Assembly (NCBI GenBank): GCA_020848015.1
Contig: JADLBA010000187.1
Span: forward strand, 1 to 8,028
Reading direction: 5' to 3'
DNA length: 8,028 nt
Origin: Crocinitomicaceae bacterium
Lineage (GTDB): Bacteria > Bacteroidota > Bacteroidia > Flavobacteriales_D > Sanyastnellaceae
Under the pieces are notes generated by a model that saw only the letters and a program-made list of their open reading frames with translations, did not search any database and was not told where the DNA came from. Made by a program: the position numbers and the translations under genes. How positions within the stretch are numbered: the stretch's first letter is position 1; each line of letters begins with the position of its first letter. Shown here one piece after another: positions 1-6,746 of the stretch.

Positions 1-864
1 ATCACAGTAGCTTTTGGGGCAAACCCAGCGGGAAGCATCACCGTTTCTGCCGAAAATGAATGTGGCACTACCGATGTAAGCACCCTCACCATTCTTATGG
101 AGTCGGTTTGTTCTCCGAAAGTTTTTAATAATACGGGAACAGGAAGAAGCGGAAGCCCGCAGACATTTACAGTTCCTGATGGTGTCACCTCTCTGATCAT
201 TGATGCTTATGGAGCAAAAGGTGGAGATTCACCACCCCGCTTGGGCGGCAATGGGGCGAGAATTACCGGAACATTTGCGGTGACACCCGGGCAAGTGCTT
301 TCGGTCGCTGTGGGGCAGATGGGAATAAATGGAAGTGGGGCCAGCAATGGAAGTGGTGGAGGTGGTGGTGCCTCTTATGTAACGCTGAATGGCAGCTACC
401 TGCTAGTGGCTGGTGGCGGTGGTGGTGGTGGGTCAGACAGTGGTACCAATGGGCAGCCTGGGCAATCAGGCTCAAATGGCACTGCCGGCGGGGGCTCAGG
501 TGGTGTGAGTGGCAACGCCGGAAATGGAGGGAATTCTCCCGGATGTTGCGGATGCTCCGCAGGGGCAGGCTGGTACCAGAACTCAGGTAATTATGGGGGT
601 TGGTCCACTGGTGCAAGCAGCTTGCAAGGCGGAGGCGCAGGTGCGCAACACCTCAATGGTACCGGTGGTGATGGCGGCTACGGCGGTGGCGGATCAGGAG
701 CCTATGGTGGCGGTGGAGGAGGAGGATATTCTGGCGGCGGCGGGGACTGTGGAAATCCCAGCTATTCAGGTGGGGGTGGTGGTGGTTCCATTAATACGGG
801 GACTAACCAGTCCAATGAAACAGGCACCGGCGGCGGGCATGGGATGGTGACCATCTCTTGGTAG
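1..864 (+). CDS. Surface protein with C-terminal ALK/LTK-like glycine-rich domain (5' partial)
   Basis: The frame is open from base 1 to the TAG at 862-864, giving 287 residues, so the gene begins outside the window and the ATG at 97 is internal. About the first 33 residues (ending NECGTTDVSTLTI) look like the last strands of a PKD/Ig-like domain common in Bacteroidota surface proteins. From about base 136 a glycine-rich domain begins: a beta-type lead-in (QTFTVPDGVTSLIIDAYGAKGG), then GGGGGASYVTLNGSYLLVAGGGG, a two-glycine-cysteine cluster (CCGC at 544-555), the stretch GAGWYQNSG to GASSLQGGGAG (562-639), long polyglycine, and a closing strand GGGHGMVTISW. This order matches the glycine-rich domain family found in ALK/LTK receptors and many bacterial surface proteins, where polyglycine II helices pack together. 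Family assignment is confident; function is not. Adhesion or matrix building is inferred. No type IX sorting domain follows. The next gene starts 65 bases downstream and carries a related PKD-like module. Confidence 0.85.
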   Translation: MTVAFGANPAGSITVSAENECGTTDVSTLTILMESVCSPKVFNNTGTGRSGSPQTFTVPDGVTSLIIDAYGAKGGDSPPRLGGNGARITGTFAVTPGQVLSVAVGQMGINGSGASNGSGGGGGASYVTLNGSYLLVAGGGGGGGSDSGTNGQPGQSGSNGTAGGGSGGVSGNAGNGGNSPGCCGCSAGAGWYQNSGNYGGWSTGASSLQGGGAGAQHLNGTGGDGGYGGGGSGAYGGGGGGGYSGGGGDCGNPSYSGGGGGGSINTGTNQSNETGTGGGHGMVTISW

Positions 865-882
865 CATAGAGACAATATAACT

Positions 883-896
883 TGGAGTTAACTCCA
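883..896. promoter_or_regulatory. 14-base perfect palindrome between two surface-protein genes
   Basis: TGGAGTTAACTCCA reads the same on both strands. It lies 19 bases after the stop of the glycine-rich gene and 33 bases before the next ATG. As RNA it could form only a 5-bp stem with a TTAA loop and has no T tract, so it is a poor terminator. As DNA it could be a dimeric-regulator site. An AAGGAG at 900-905 lies 24 bases before the ATG at 930, farther than a working Shine-Dalgarno. Function is unproven. Confidence 0.2.
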
Positions 897-929
897 CTCA
901 AGGAGAATAAATAATATTATTATTCAGTG

Positions 930-2243
930 ATGAAACATTTTCTATTATCTCTTTTCCTTCTGTTAATGGCTGCTGCGACTATGCAGGCACAACCGGGAGG
1001 TGTTTCTATTAACACCTCCGGTCAGAATCCCCATCCCTCAGCGATGATAGACATCAGCAGCACCACAAAGGGAGCGCTGATACCGCGGATGGCAGAAAAC
1101 GAGCGCGATGCCATTAGCAATCCTGCGGAAGGGCTATTAATATTCAATACTTCGTCCAAGTGCTTTAATGTCTATAAAAATAGCAATTGGTTTGAACTGT
1201 GCGGTAATTGCATTGCACCGCCGGCTCCGGTTACCGGTGGCGATGTTACTATTTGCGAGGGGAACAACTTGTCGCTCAGTGCATCATCTTCTCCCGGCTC
1301 CGCCTATCAATGGAGCAGCAATACGGGCTTTTCCTCCAGCGATCAGTACCCGGCGATCAATCCTGTGACCAGTGCTGATGCCGGCACTTATTCTGTCACA
1401 GCAACGCTCAACGGATGTACCAGCGCGGCTTCTACTCTCAATATTTTTGTTGTGCCTTTGCCTACTACGGCGAATGCAGGACCTGATCAGATCAATCTTG
1501 CAGGTACTACGGCGACACTCGCTGCTAATACTGCTATTGCGGGAAATCCACAGTGGTCCATCATTAGTGGTAATGGGGGAAACGTTGCTTCTCCTACGAC
1601 ACCAACATCCTCTTTTTCTGGGCAATTGGGCGAGTCATATATATTGAGATGGACTATTACCAATTCCTGTGGAACGAGTTATGATGAAGTCACCATCAGT
1701 TTTGCTGCCGGTGGGCCAAAGAAAGTATTTATGACGAGTACCACCTATAATGCTAATCTTGGTGGAATTTCAGGGGCGAATGCGAAGTGCCAGACACGCG
1801 CTGCGGCGGCAGGTCTCACTGGAACTTGGAAGGCGTGGATCAGTACTTCCTCGTCATCTCCTTCGACAAGTTTTACGCAGAGTGCTTATCCTTACCAATT
1901 AGTTGATGGGACACAGGTTGCAGCCAACTGGGCCGATCTTACTGACGGATCTATCGGCACTGTCATTAACAAAAATGAATTCGGCAGTACGGTTTCCTTC
2001 AACGGTCCGGGATCGTACAGTGGATGCGGCTCTTGGGCGGGCGGGTACTTTATTATGGCTTGGAGTGCCACCAAGGCCAACGGTACCTTTAACCCGGTAA
2101 ATCCGAGTTATCCGACCTGCAGTACCACCTGGTCCGACTGGATGAGCACGTCGGGAGGCGGAGATATTTGGATACAATGGAACAATCAGAACACCGCAAA
2201 TTGTGGCGAATCATCCTATCATTTGATGTGTTTCGAGCAGTAG
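930..2243 (+). CDS. Secreted mosaic protein: Ig-like, PKD-like and C-terminal DUF1554/endostatin-like domain
   Basis: The protein has 437 residues from ATG 930; a GTG directly upstream (927) would add one residue, and an in-frame TAA at 912 rules out longer forms. Residues 1-20 are a signal peptide, probably cut at MQA/QPGG. Residues ~23-90 form a module common in Bacteroidota exported and tail-fibre-like proteins (VSINTSG, PSAMIDISSTTKGALIPRM, GLLIFNTSSKCFNVYKNS). Residues ~98-172 are an Ig-like domain (ICEGNNLSLSA, YQWSSN, DAGTYSVTATLNGC). Residues ~180-259 are a PKD-like domain (ANAGPDQINLAG, NSCGTSYDEVTISF). Residues ~264-437 match the DUF1554/collagen-endostatin-like fold: KKVFMTSTTYNANLGGISGA, AKCQTRAAAAGLTGTWKAWIS, a central NKNEFG segment, and a cysteine-bearing end closing in HLMCFEQ. 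Five cysteines in this last domain suggest disulfides. It ends without a type IX sorting domain. A carbohydrate- or matrix-binding role is inferred from the folds. A terminator follows directly. Confidence 0.9.
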   Translation: MKHFLLSLFLLLMAAATMQAQPGGVSINTSGQNPHPSAMIDISSTTKGALIPRMAENERDAISNPAEGLLIFNTSSKCFNVYKNSNWFELCGNCIAPPAPVTGGDVTICEGNNLSLSASSSPGSAYQWSSNTGFSSSDQYPAINPVTSADAGTYSVTATLNGCTSAASTLNIFVVPLPTTANAGPDQINLAGTTATLAANTAIAGNPQWSIISGNGGNVASPTTPTSSFSGQLGESYILRWTITNSCGTSYDEVTISFAAGGPKKVFMTSTTYNANLGGISGANAKCQTRAAAAGLTGTWKAWISTSSSSPSTSFTQSAYPYQLVDGTQVAANWADLTDGSIGTVINKNEFGSTVSFNGPGSYSGCGSWAGGYFIMAWSATKANGTFNPVNPSYPTCSTTWSDWMSTSGGGDIWIQWNNQNTANCGESSYHLMCFEQ

Positions 2244-2246
2244 AGG

Positions 2247-2282
2247 GGGCAGAAAATTTCTCCCCTACTGCCCAGCTTTTTT
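2247..2282 (+). terminator. Intrinsic terminator after the DUF1554 gene
   Basis: GGGCAG (2247-2252) pairs with CTGCCC (2268-2273) around a 15-base loop, followed by AGC and six T (2277-2282). A competing stem, AGGGG (2244-2248) with CCCCT (2262-2266), overlaps it. It begins four bases after the stop codon, which fits termination of the 930-2243 transcript. Confidence 0.7.
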
Positions 2283-2292
2283 ACCGCCACCG

Positions 2293-2312
2293 GTGCAGGA
2301 AATCCCCTGCAC
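2293..2312. repeat. Hairpin with 7-bp perfect stem
   Basis: GTGCAGG (2293-2299) and CCTGCAC (2306-2312) pair around the loop AAATCC. No T tract follows on either strand, so it is not a typical terminator. It sits 11 bases past the T tract of the preceding terminator and may protect RNA 3' ends or be a repeat element. Confidence 0.4.
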
Positions 2313-2346
2313 TTATACCAAAAAGTTTATTGAACTATTTTCTCAG

Positions 2347-2359
2347 ACCCCGAAGGGGT
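2347..2359. repeat. Short hairpin ACCCC-GAA-GGGGT, possible interspersed-repeat remnant
   Basis: A 5-bp perfect stem with a GAA loop is followed by GAAATAAATAG. From memory, CCCCGAAGGGG followed by a GAAAT-type sequence recurs between genes in many Bacteroidota genomes, so this could be a decayed copy. Nothing else in the window repeats it, so the call rests on recollection. Confidence 0.3.
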
Positions 2360-2475
2360 GAAATAAATAGTTCTCCACTGTGGGTGATTTGTGTCACAAG
2401 GTGAAACCAACAATTACAATCAGACTTTAATTACCAAACACGGGCGGAAGATTGCCCGAAATATCGGGGGTCAAC

Positions 2476-2505
2476 TTGCCTGAAAATCTGTGTCTGCTAC
2501 CTTTG
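2476..2505 (+). promoter_or_regulatory. Bacteroidota consensus promoter (TTG-N19-TACCTTTG)
   Basis: The -33 element TTG (2476-2478) and the -7 element TACCTTTG (2498-2505) are 19 bases apart. Both match the known Bacteroidota sigma-factor consensus, TTG about 19 bases before TAnnTTTG. Transcription would begin near 2512, just before the transposase remnant and about 290 bases before polA. It may have been the insertion sequence's own promoter, polA's promoter, or both. I see no comparable match closer to polA. Confidence 0.6.
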
Positions 2506-2775
2506 ACGGGACACTGAGTTAAGGTGGAGTGAAAATAAATCAACATCTTAAAAATGAAACGGACAAGAAACCGTACAGCATGGAATTCAAGCTGAAAGCT
2601 GTTGAATTGAGCAATGTCAGAGGCAATGTTCAGGAGATAGCCCGTGAATTAGGTATCTCTGCTGAATTTCATCTACCGCTGGCGCAGGGAACAGAATTTA
2701 AATCCATCCCATGCCTTCAGCGGCAATGGCAACAAACAGTGCTATTATCCAAGTAAAGTGAGCACCAGGTTTTAA
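2490..2775 (+). mobile_element. Remnant of the left end of an IS3-family insertion sequence
   Basis: The orfA fragment and its upstream TGTGTCTGCTACCTTTGACG look like the left end of an IS3-family element. No matching inverted repeat (TGTCCCGTCAAAGG or similar) is found before polA, and orfB with its DDE catalytic domain is absent, so the right part has been lost. The boundaries are estimates: the left edge is set at the TG-starting sequence, the right edge at the end of the surviving frame. Confidence 0.35.
2529..2775 (+). pseudogene. Frameshifted, truncated IS3-family transposase orfA
   Basis: From GTG 2529 the frame reads KKPYSMEFKLKAVELSNV, then NVQEIARELGISAEF, which is the helix-turn-helix N-terminus of IS3-type OrfA (the DNA-binding subunit that, fused to OrfB, recognises the IS ends). 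At 2667-2670 (TTTC) one extra base breaks the frame. Skipping it gives IYRWRREQNLNPSHAFSGNG in the next frame (2671-2730), exactly the W-R-R-E segment expected next. As it stands, the first frame continues with unrelated residues to a stop at 2754-2756, while the second runs to a stop at 2773-2775. Homology ends near GNGNKQ (2739); the rest of OrfA and all of OrfB are missing. The product cannot transpose anything. A sequencing error could explain the frameshift but not the truncation. Confidence 0.75.
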
Positions 2776-2799
2776 CTTAGCCCACTCAACCCCGAATAG

Positions 2800-5598
2800 A
2801 TGATCACTAAAGACACCGATAAAAAACTTTTCCTCCTCGATGCATTTGCATTGATCTTCCGCGCCTACTATGCTTTTATCCGCTCACCGAGGATCAATTC
2901 CAAAGGGCTGAACACATCGGCGATGTTTGGGTTTACCAATACTCTGTTAGATATTCTCAAAAACGAAAAACCATCGCATATCGCGGTGGTTTTTGATGCT
3001 CCAGAGCAAACGCTGCGGGAGATTGATTACGAAGCCTACAAGGCAAACCGCGATGAAACGCCCGAGGATATTATTTTGTCCGTTCCATGGATCAAAAAGA
3101 TCATCGAGTCCTTCAATATTCCGATGCTGGAGAAGGGAGGTTACGAAGCAGATGATGTGATCGGAACACTCGCAAAAATTGCGGAGAAAGAAGGGTTTGT
3201 CATTTACATGATGACATCCGACAAGGATTACGGGCAATTAGTTTCCGATAATATTTTTATTTATAAACCCGGCTACCAGGGTGGAGTAGCAGAAGTACTC
3301 GGCACTCCTCAGGTGTTGGAAAAATTTGGGATCGAGCGCGTAGATCAAGTTATTGATGTTCTTGGCATGATGGGAGACACTGTGGACAATATTCCCGGCA
3401 TTCCGGGTGTGGGAGAAAAAACAGCGATAAAACTGATCAAAGAATTCGGATCACTGGAAGGACTGCTGGAAAACACTAATAAGCTAAAAGGTAAACAAAA
3501 GGAAAACGTCGAGAATTTCCGCGACCAGGCCATTCTTTCAAAAAAATTAGCAACGATCCTGTTGGATGCGCCTGTTTCATTTGATGAAAAAAGCCTCCGA
3601 GTAGAAGAGCCAAATCGCGATATGCTCAGGGAGGTATTTGCAGAACTTGAATTCCGGCAATTGGCAAAACGTGTTTTGAATGAGGATCTTGCCCCTGCCG
3701 AACCAATACAAGGAGAGCTTTTCGCCAGTGATTTATTCGTGCAGACATCGGAAAAAGAAGGAGAGATAGATAACAATGCGGATCTTAAAACCATCGCAGA
3801 TATTCCGCATCACTACGAACTTGTAGAAACGGAAAAAGAAATCGGGGAGATACTAAAAAAACTCCGCGAGGCGAATGAATTTTGCTTTGACACTGAAACC
3901 AGCGATATCGAACCGATCAACGCTATTCTCGTCGGACTATCATTTTCAATCAAACCACATGAAGCCTGGTACGTGGCTATTCCACACGATATTAAAGAAG
4001 GGAAAAAACGTATGCAACTCTTCAAAGAAATCTTTGAAGATGAAAGCAAGTTGTTGATCGGGCAGAACTACAAGTACGATTTCAAGATGCTGAAAAAATA
4101 TGGCATTGAAGTAAAAAATAAAATATTCGATACTATGGTGGCGCATTATCTGATCAATCCCGATGGGCGACACAGTATGGACTACCTGGCAGAAGTTTAT
4201 CTGGGTTATTCTCCCGTACCCATTGAAACGCTGATCGGTAAGAAAGGAAAAACACAAGGGACAATGGCCGACCTATCGCCTGCTGAAATCAAAGATTACG
4301 CCGCCGAAGATGCTGACATCACGCTTCAGTTGAAAGAAAAACTCGAACCGGAACTTATCAAAGGAGAAATAAAAAAAATTTTTGATGATGTCGAAATTCC
4401 ACTGATCGAAGTACTGGCCTCTATGGAACTCGAGGGAGTGCGAATTGATGAACCCTTCCTGAATAATTATTCTTCAGAGCTTGAAATAGACATTCAAAAA
4501 ATAGAAAAGGAAATACACGATCTCGCGGGAGCAATATTCAATATTGATTCACCCAAACAGCTCGGTGTTATTTTATTTGATAAATTAAAAATCACCGATC
4601 AGGTAAAAAAGACGAAGACAGGTCAGTACAGCACTGGTGAAGATGTGCTCTTGAAATTTTCGAACGACCATGCAATCATTCCGAAAATTCTCGACTACCG
4701 CGAATTGCGCAAACTCAAGAGTACTTATGTGGACAGCCTGCCCGCCATGGTGAATCAATACACTGGGCGCATCCATACGAATTATATGCAGACCGTGGCA
4801 GCTACTGGTCGTCTGAGCTCGAATAATCCGAATCTTCAGAATATTCCTATAAGAACGAGTCGGGGGCGGGAAATCCGTAAAGCGTTTATTCCCCGGAGAG
4901 AAGGATACACCATCCTTTCCGCCGACTATTCTCAGGTAGAATTGCGCATCATTGCCGCGTTGAGCAACGACAGAAATATGTGCGAGGCTTTTTTTCATGG
5001 AGAAGATATACACGCAGCCACCGCAGCAAAGGTCTTTGGTGTTCCGATTAAAGGAGTGGACAAAAGCATGAGGAGTAAGGCCAAGGCGGTAAACTTCGGG
5101 ATCATTTACGGACAAGGGGCCTTTGGCCTCGCACAGAATCTCGGTATTTCAAGAGGAGAGGCAAAGGAGATCATTGATTCTTACTTCAAACAGTTTTCTT
5201 CGCTAAAAACCTATCAGCAGGAAAACATAGAGCAAGCGAGGAAAAACGGCTATGTGCAGACTATCCTTGGGCGGCGACGGTATCTGCCTGATATTAATTC
5301 TTCCAATGCTGTGGTCAGAGGATTTGCAGAAAGAAATGCCATCAATGCTCCCATACAGGGATCAGCAGCCGATATCATCAAGGTTGCGATGATTAACATT
5401 CATCATAGTATGAAAGAAAAAGGATTGAGGTCAAAAATGATAATGCAGGTACACGACGAACTGGTCTTCGATGCATATATAAACGAATTGTCTGATTTAA
5501 AAGAACTGGTAAAAAACCTGATGGTGGGAGCAGTGAAAATGAGGGTGCCACTCGAAGTAGAAATGAACACCGGCGACAACTGGCTGGAAGCTCATTAG
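2800..5598 (+). CDS. polA: DNA polymerase I
   Basis: This 932-residue protein matches the E. coli enzyme (928 residues) almost position for position. It fills gaps after RNA primer removal and during excision repair, in the cytoplasm. The 5' nuclease domain (about 1-300) has D14 in FLLDAFALIFRAYY, EADD at 116-119, TSDKD at 139-143 and the helix-hairpin-helix region GDTVDNIPGIPGVGEKT at 192-208. The proofreading domain is intact: D364 and E366 (DTET), D427 (NYKYDF), Y500 and D504 (YAAED), corresponding to E. coli D355, E357, D424, Y497 and D501. The polymerase domain has motif A with D709 (DYSQVELR), motif B R758, K762, F766 and Y770 (KAVNFGIIYG), and motif C with H885-D886-E887 (QVHDELVFD). 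F766 matches E. coli F762, which disfavours dideoxynucleotides. ATG 2800 puts the first catalytic Asp at 14, normal for the family. No clear Shine-Dalgarno or terminator is seen. Confidence 0.99.
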   Translation: MITKDTDKKLFLLDAFALIFRAYYAFIRSPRINSKGLNTSAMFGFTNTLLDILKNEKPSHIAVVFDAPEQTLREIDYEAYKANRDETPEDIILSVPWIKKIIESFNIPMLEKGGYEADDVIGTLAKIAEKEGFVIYMMTSDKDYGQLVSDNIFIYKPGYQGGVAEVLGTPQVLEKFGIERVDQVIDVLGMMGDTVDNIPGIPGVGEKTAIKLIKEFGSLEGLLENTNKLKGKQKENVENFRDQAILSKKLATILLDAPVSFDEKSLRVEEPNRDMLREVFAELEFRQLAKRVLNEDLAPAEPIQGELFASDLFVQTSEKEGEIDNNADLKTIADIPHHYELVETEKEIGEILKKLREANEFCFDTETSDIEPINAILVGLSFSIKPHEAWYVAIPHDIKEGKKRMQLFKEIFEDESKLLIGQNYKYDFKMLKKYGIEVKNKIFDTMVAHYLINPDGRHSMDYLAEVYLGYSPVPIETLIGKKGKTQGTMADLSPAEIKDYAAEDADITLQLKEKLEPELIKGEIKKIFDDVEIPLIEVLASMELEGVRIDEPFLNNYSSELEIDIQKIEKEIHDLAGAIFNIDSPKQLGVILFDKLKITDQVKKTKTGQYSTGEDVLLKFSNDHAIIPKILDYRELRKLKSTYVDSLPAMVNQYTGRIHTNYMQTVAATGRLSSNNPNLQNIPIRTSRGREIRKAFIPRREGYTILSADYSQVELRIIAALSNDRNMCEAFFHGEDIHAATAAKVFGVPIKGVDKSMRSKAKAVNFGIIYGQGAFGLAQNLGISRGEAKEIIDSYFKQFSSLKTYQQENIEQARKNGYVQTILGRRRYLPDINSSNAVVRGFAERNAINAPIQGSAADIIKVAMINIHHSMKEKGLRSKMIMQVHDELVFDAYINELSDLKELVKNLMVGAVKMRVPLEVEMNTGDNWLEAH

Positions 5599-5797
5599 AG
5601 AAGGAATTTGAGTTGCCATAGTTGCCCATCTCCCCGAGTAGTATAGCATAAGCATTCATATTATCACTGCAACACAGTATTCTATACAACCACCGAAATA
5701 AACAAGTTCGTTTTTAAAACTATTTTTTCAGCACTCTCGTAACATCACAGACAATGCGAACTTGCCGATTTATTAAATAACGAACGAGACAACGCTG
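5599..5797. other. Intergenic region after polA
   Basis: No gene or convincing intrinsic terminator is visible. There is an AT-rich palindrome GTTTTTAAAAC (5710-5720), a run of six T (5723-5728), and an 8-base inverted repeat, CAAGTTCG (5703-5710) and CGAACTTG (5757-5764), with a 46-base spacer. A promoter for the following operon should lie here, but I see no good TTG/TAnnTTTG pair. Confidence 0.4.
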
Positions 5798-6724
5798 ATG
5801 TCCACCAAAAAACAATCTATAATGAAGAAAAAGTCATGGATCATACCGATAGGTGTGGCTTTGGTGTCCACTACTCTTTTCATTGCCTGTGAAGACTCAA
5901 ACACCAGTAACAAAAACAATGTTCCGGCTGTGCAGACAGGAGGAAAAGATTCTGTTGAACTCGCCAAAATGGCACAACTGCAGAAAATTTTCTTTTCAAT
6001 TCCTGCTCCGATGGAAATGGCTTCTCTGATCAAGCAAATGGGATACAAGTACGACGGAAAGTTGCTGAATTCAACAGAAAGCGTGACCCGCTATACCGGA
6101 GAGACAAAGCAAGCAGTGAATCTCGGTATTTTTGGTGCTGACCTGAGCTACGCGAGTATGTTTGATGAAAAGCAGGAGTCCATGAATTACCTCGCAGCAG
6201 CTCAGAAACTCGCCCGCGAGATGGGGGTGGACGGAGCACTACAGGATCAAATCATTGAGCGATTGAATAACAATCAGCAAAGCAGGGACTCTCTGCTGAA
6301 CATTGTTTCAGAAGCCTACGGCGATCTCAATGGCTACCTGAAAGAAAATAACAGAGTAGAGATTTCGGCATTGGTAATAGCCGGTGGCTGGATGGAGGCA
6401 TTGTACCTCTCTACCCGGTTTGCCGCGACCGGAAATGAAACGCTGAAAGCGCGTATTGCCGAACAGAAATATTCGCTGGATAACCTTCTGAAGTATTTCG
6501 CCGAGTTCAATGGTAAAGAGAATCTGGCCGAAATGAATAACGACCTGAAAGAGTTGAAAATTCTCTTTGATGCAGTTCAAATATCCTCCAGCTCAACAGA
6601 AGTCAAAAAGGAAAAAGACGGTATGGTTGTCATTGGAAATTCGAGCAGTGTTACTATGTCTGACGAATCTCTGAAAAATATTGCAACCAAAATTCAGGGA
6701 ATCCGTTCAAAGTACATCGCATAA
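5798..6724 (+). CDS. Conserved Bacteroidota lipoprotein of unknown function
   Basis: The protein has 308 residues from ATG 5798. An in-frame ATG at 5822 would give a neater start (MKKKSWIIPIG); neither has a good Shine-Dalgarno, and I consider 5822 at least as likely. A lipoprotein signal ends in LFIAC, with the lipid-bearing cysteine at residue 31 (23 from 5822), followed by Glu-Asp. This makes it an outer-membrane or periplasmic lipoprotein; acidic residues just after the cysteine resemble surface-export signals known in some Bacteroidota. The mature part looks mostly helical. Its best-defined blocks are FFSIPAPMEMASLIKQMG (65-82), AVNLGIFGADLSYASMFDE (106-124) and EISALVIAGGWMEALYLST (188-206). 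I recall this block pattern from uncharacterised Bacteroidota proteins but know no function. Residues 264-289 are a Ser/Lys-rich segment. The next gene starts 22 bases downstream, so the two are probably co-transcribed. Confidence 0.85.
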   Translation: MSTKKQSIMKKKSWIIPIGVALVSTTLFIACEDSNTSNKNNVPAVQTGGKDSVELAKMAQLQKIFFSIPAPMEMASLIKQMGYKYDGKLLNSTESVTRYTGETKQAVNLGIFGADLSYASMFDEKQESMNYLAAAQKLAREMGVDGALQDQIIERLNNNQQSRDSLLNIVSEAYGDLNGYLKENNRVEISALVIAGGWMEALYLSTRFAATGNETLKARIAEQKYSLDNLLKYFAEFNGKENLAEMNNDLKELKILFDAVQISSSSTEVKKEKDGMVVIGNSSSVTMSDESLKNIATKIQGIRSKYIA

Positions 6725-6746
6725 TAATACCCTATAAAAAGACACA

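Larger units (their letters stand above)
2283..2475. other. Non-coding stretch rich in small inverted repeats
   Basis: I see no credible gene here; an open frame running in from 2168 overlaps the DUF1554 gene and shows no recognisable protein. Besides the two hairpins listed separately, there is an 11-base palindrome TTGTGTCACAA (2389-2399) and two mutually exclusive stems: CGGGC (2441-2445) with GCCCG (2454-2458), and CCCGA (2455-2459) with TCGGG (2464-2468). None is followed by a T tract. No RNA family is recognised. Confidence 0.5.

Noticed and set aside
97..99. ATG at 97 as the start of the glycine-rich protein
   Set aside because: The same frame is open to base 1 and codes for a plausible PKD/Ig-like strand, and no signal peptide follows the ATG, so it is an internal methionine.
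263..616. Minus-strand histidine-rich open frame opposite the glycine-rich domain
   Set aside because: Glycine codons GGN read as NCC/CCN or CAC-type codons on the other strand, which explains the His/Pro/Ser richness; there is no independent gene evidence.
858..885. TTG-N17-TAACTTGG as a promoter for the 930-2243 gene
   Set aside because: The -7 match is poor and the -33 TTG lies inside the previous coding sequence; too weak to report as a feature.
2168..2404. 78-residue plus-strand open frame over the end of the DUF1554 gene
   Set aside because: It overlaps the well-supported gene end and crosses the terminator, and the peptide resembles no protein domain I know.
4585..5115. 176-residue minus-strand open frame inside polA
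   Set aside because: It lies opposite the most conserved polymerase motifs and has no recognisable domain; it is a shadow of polA.
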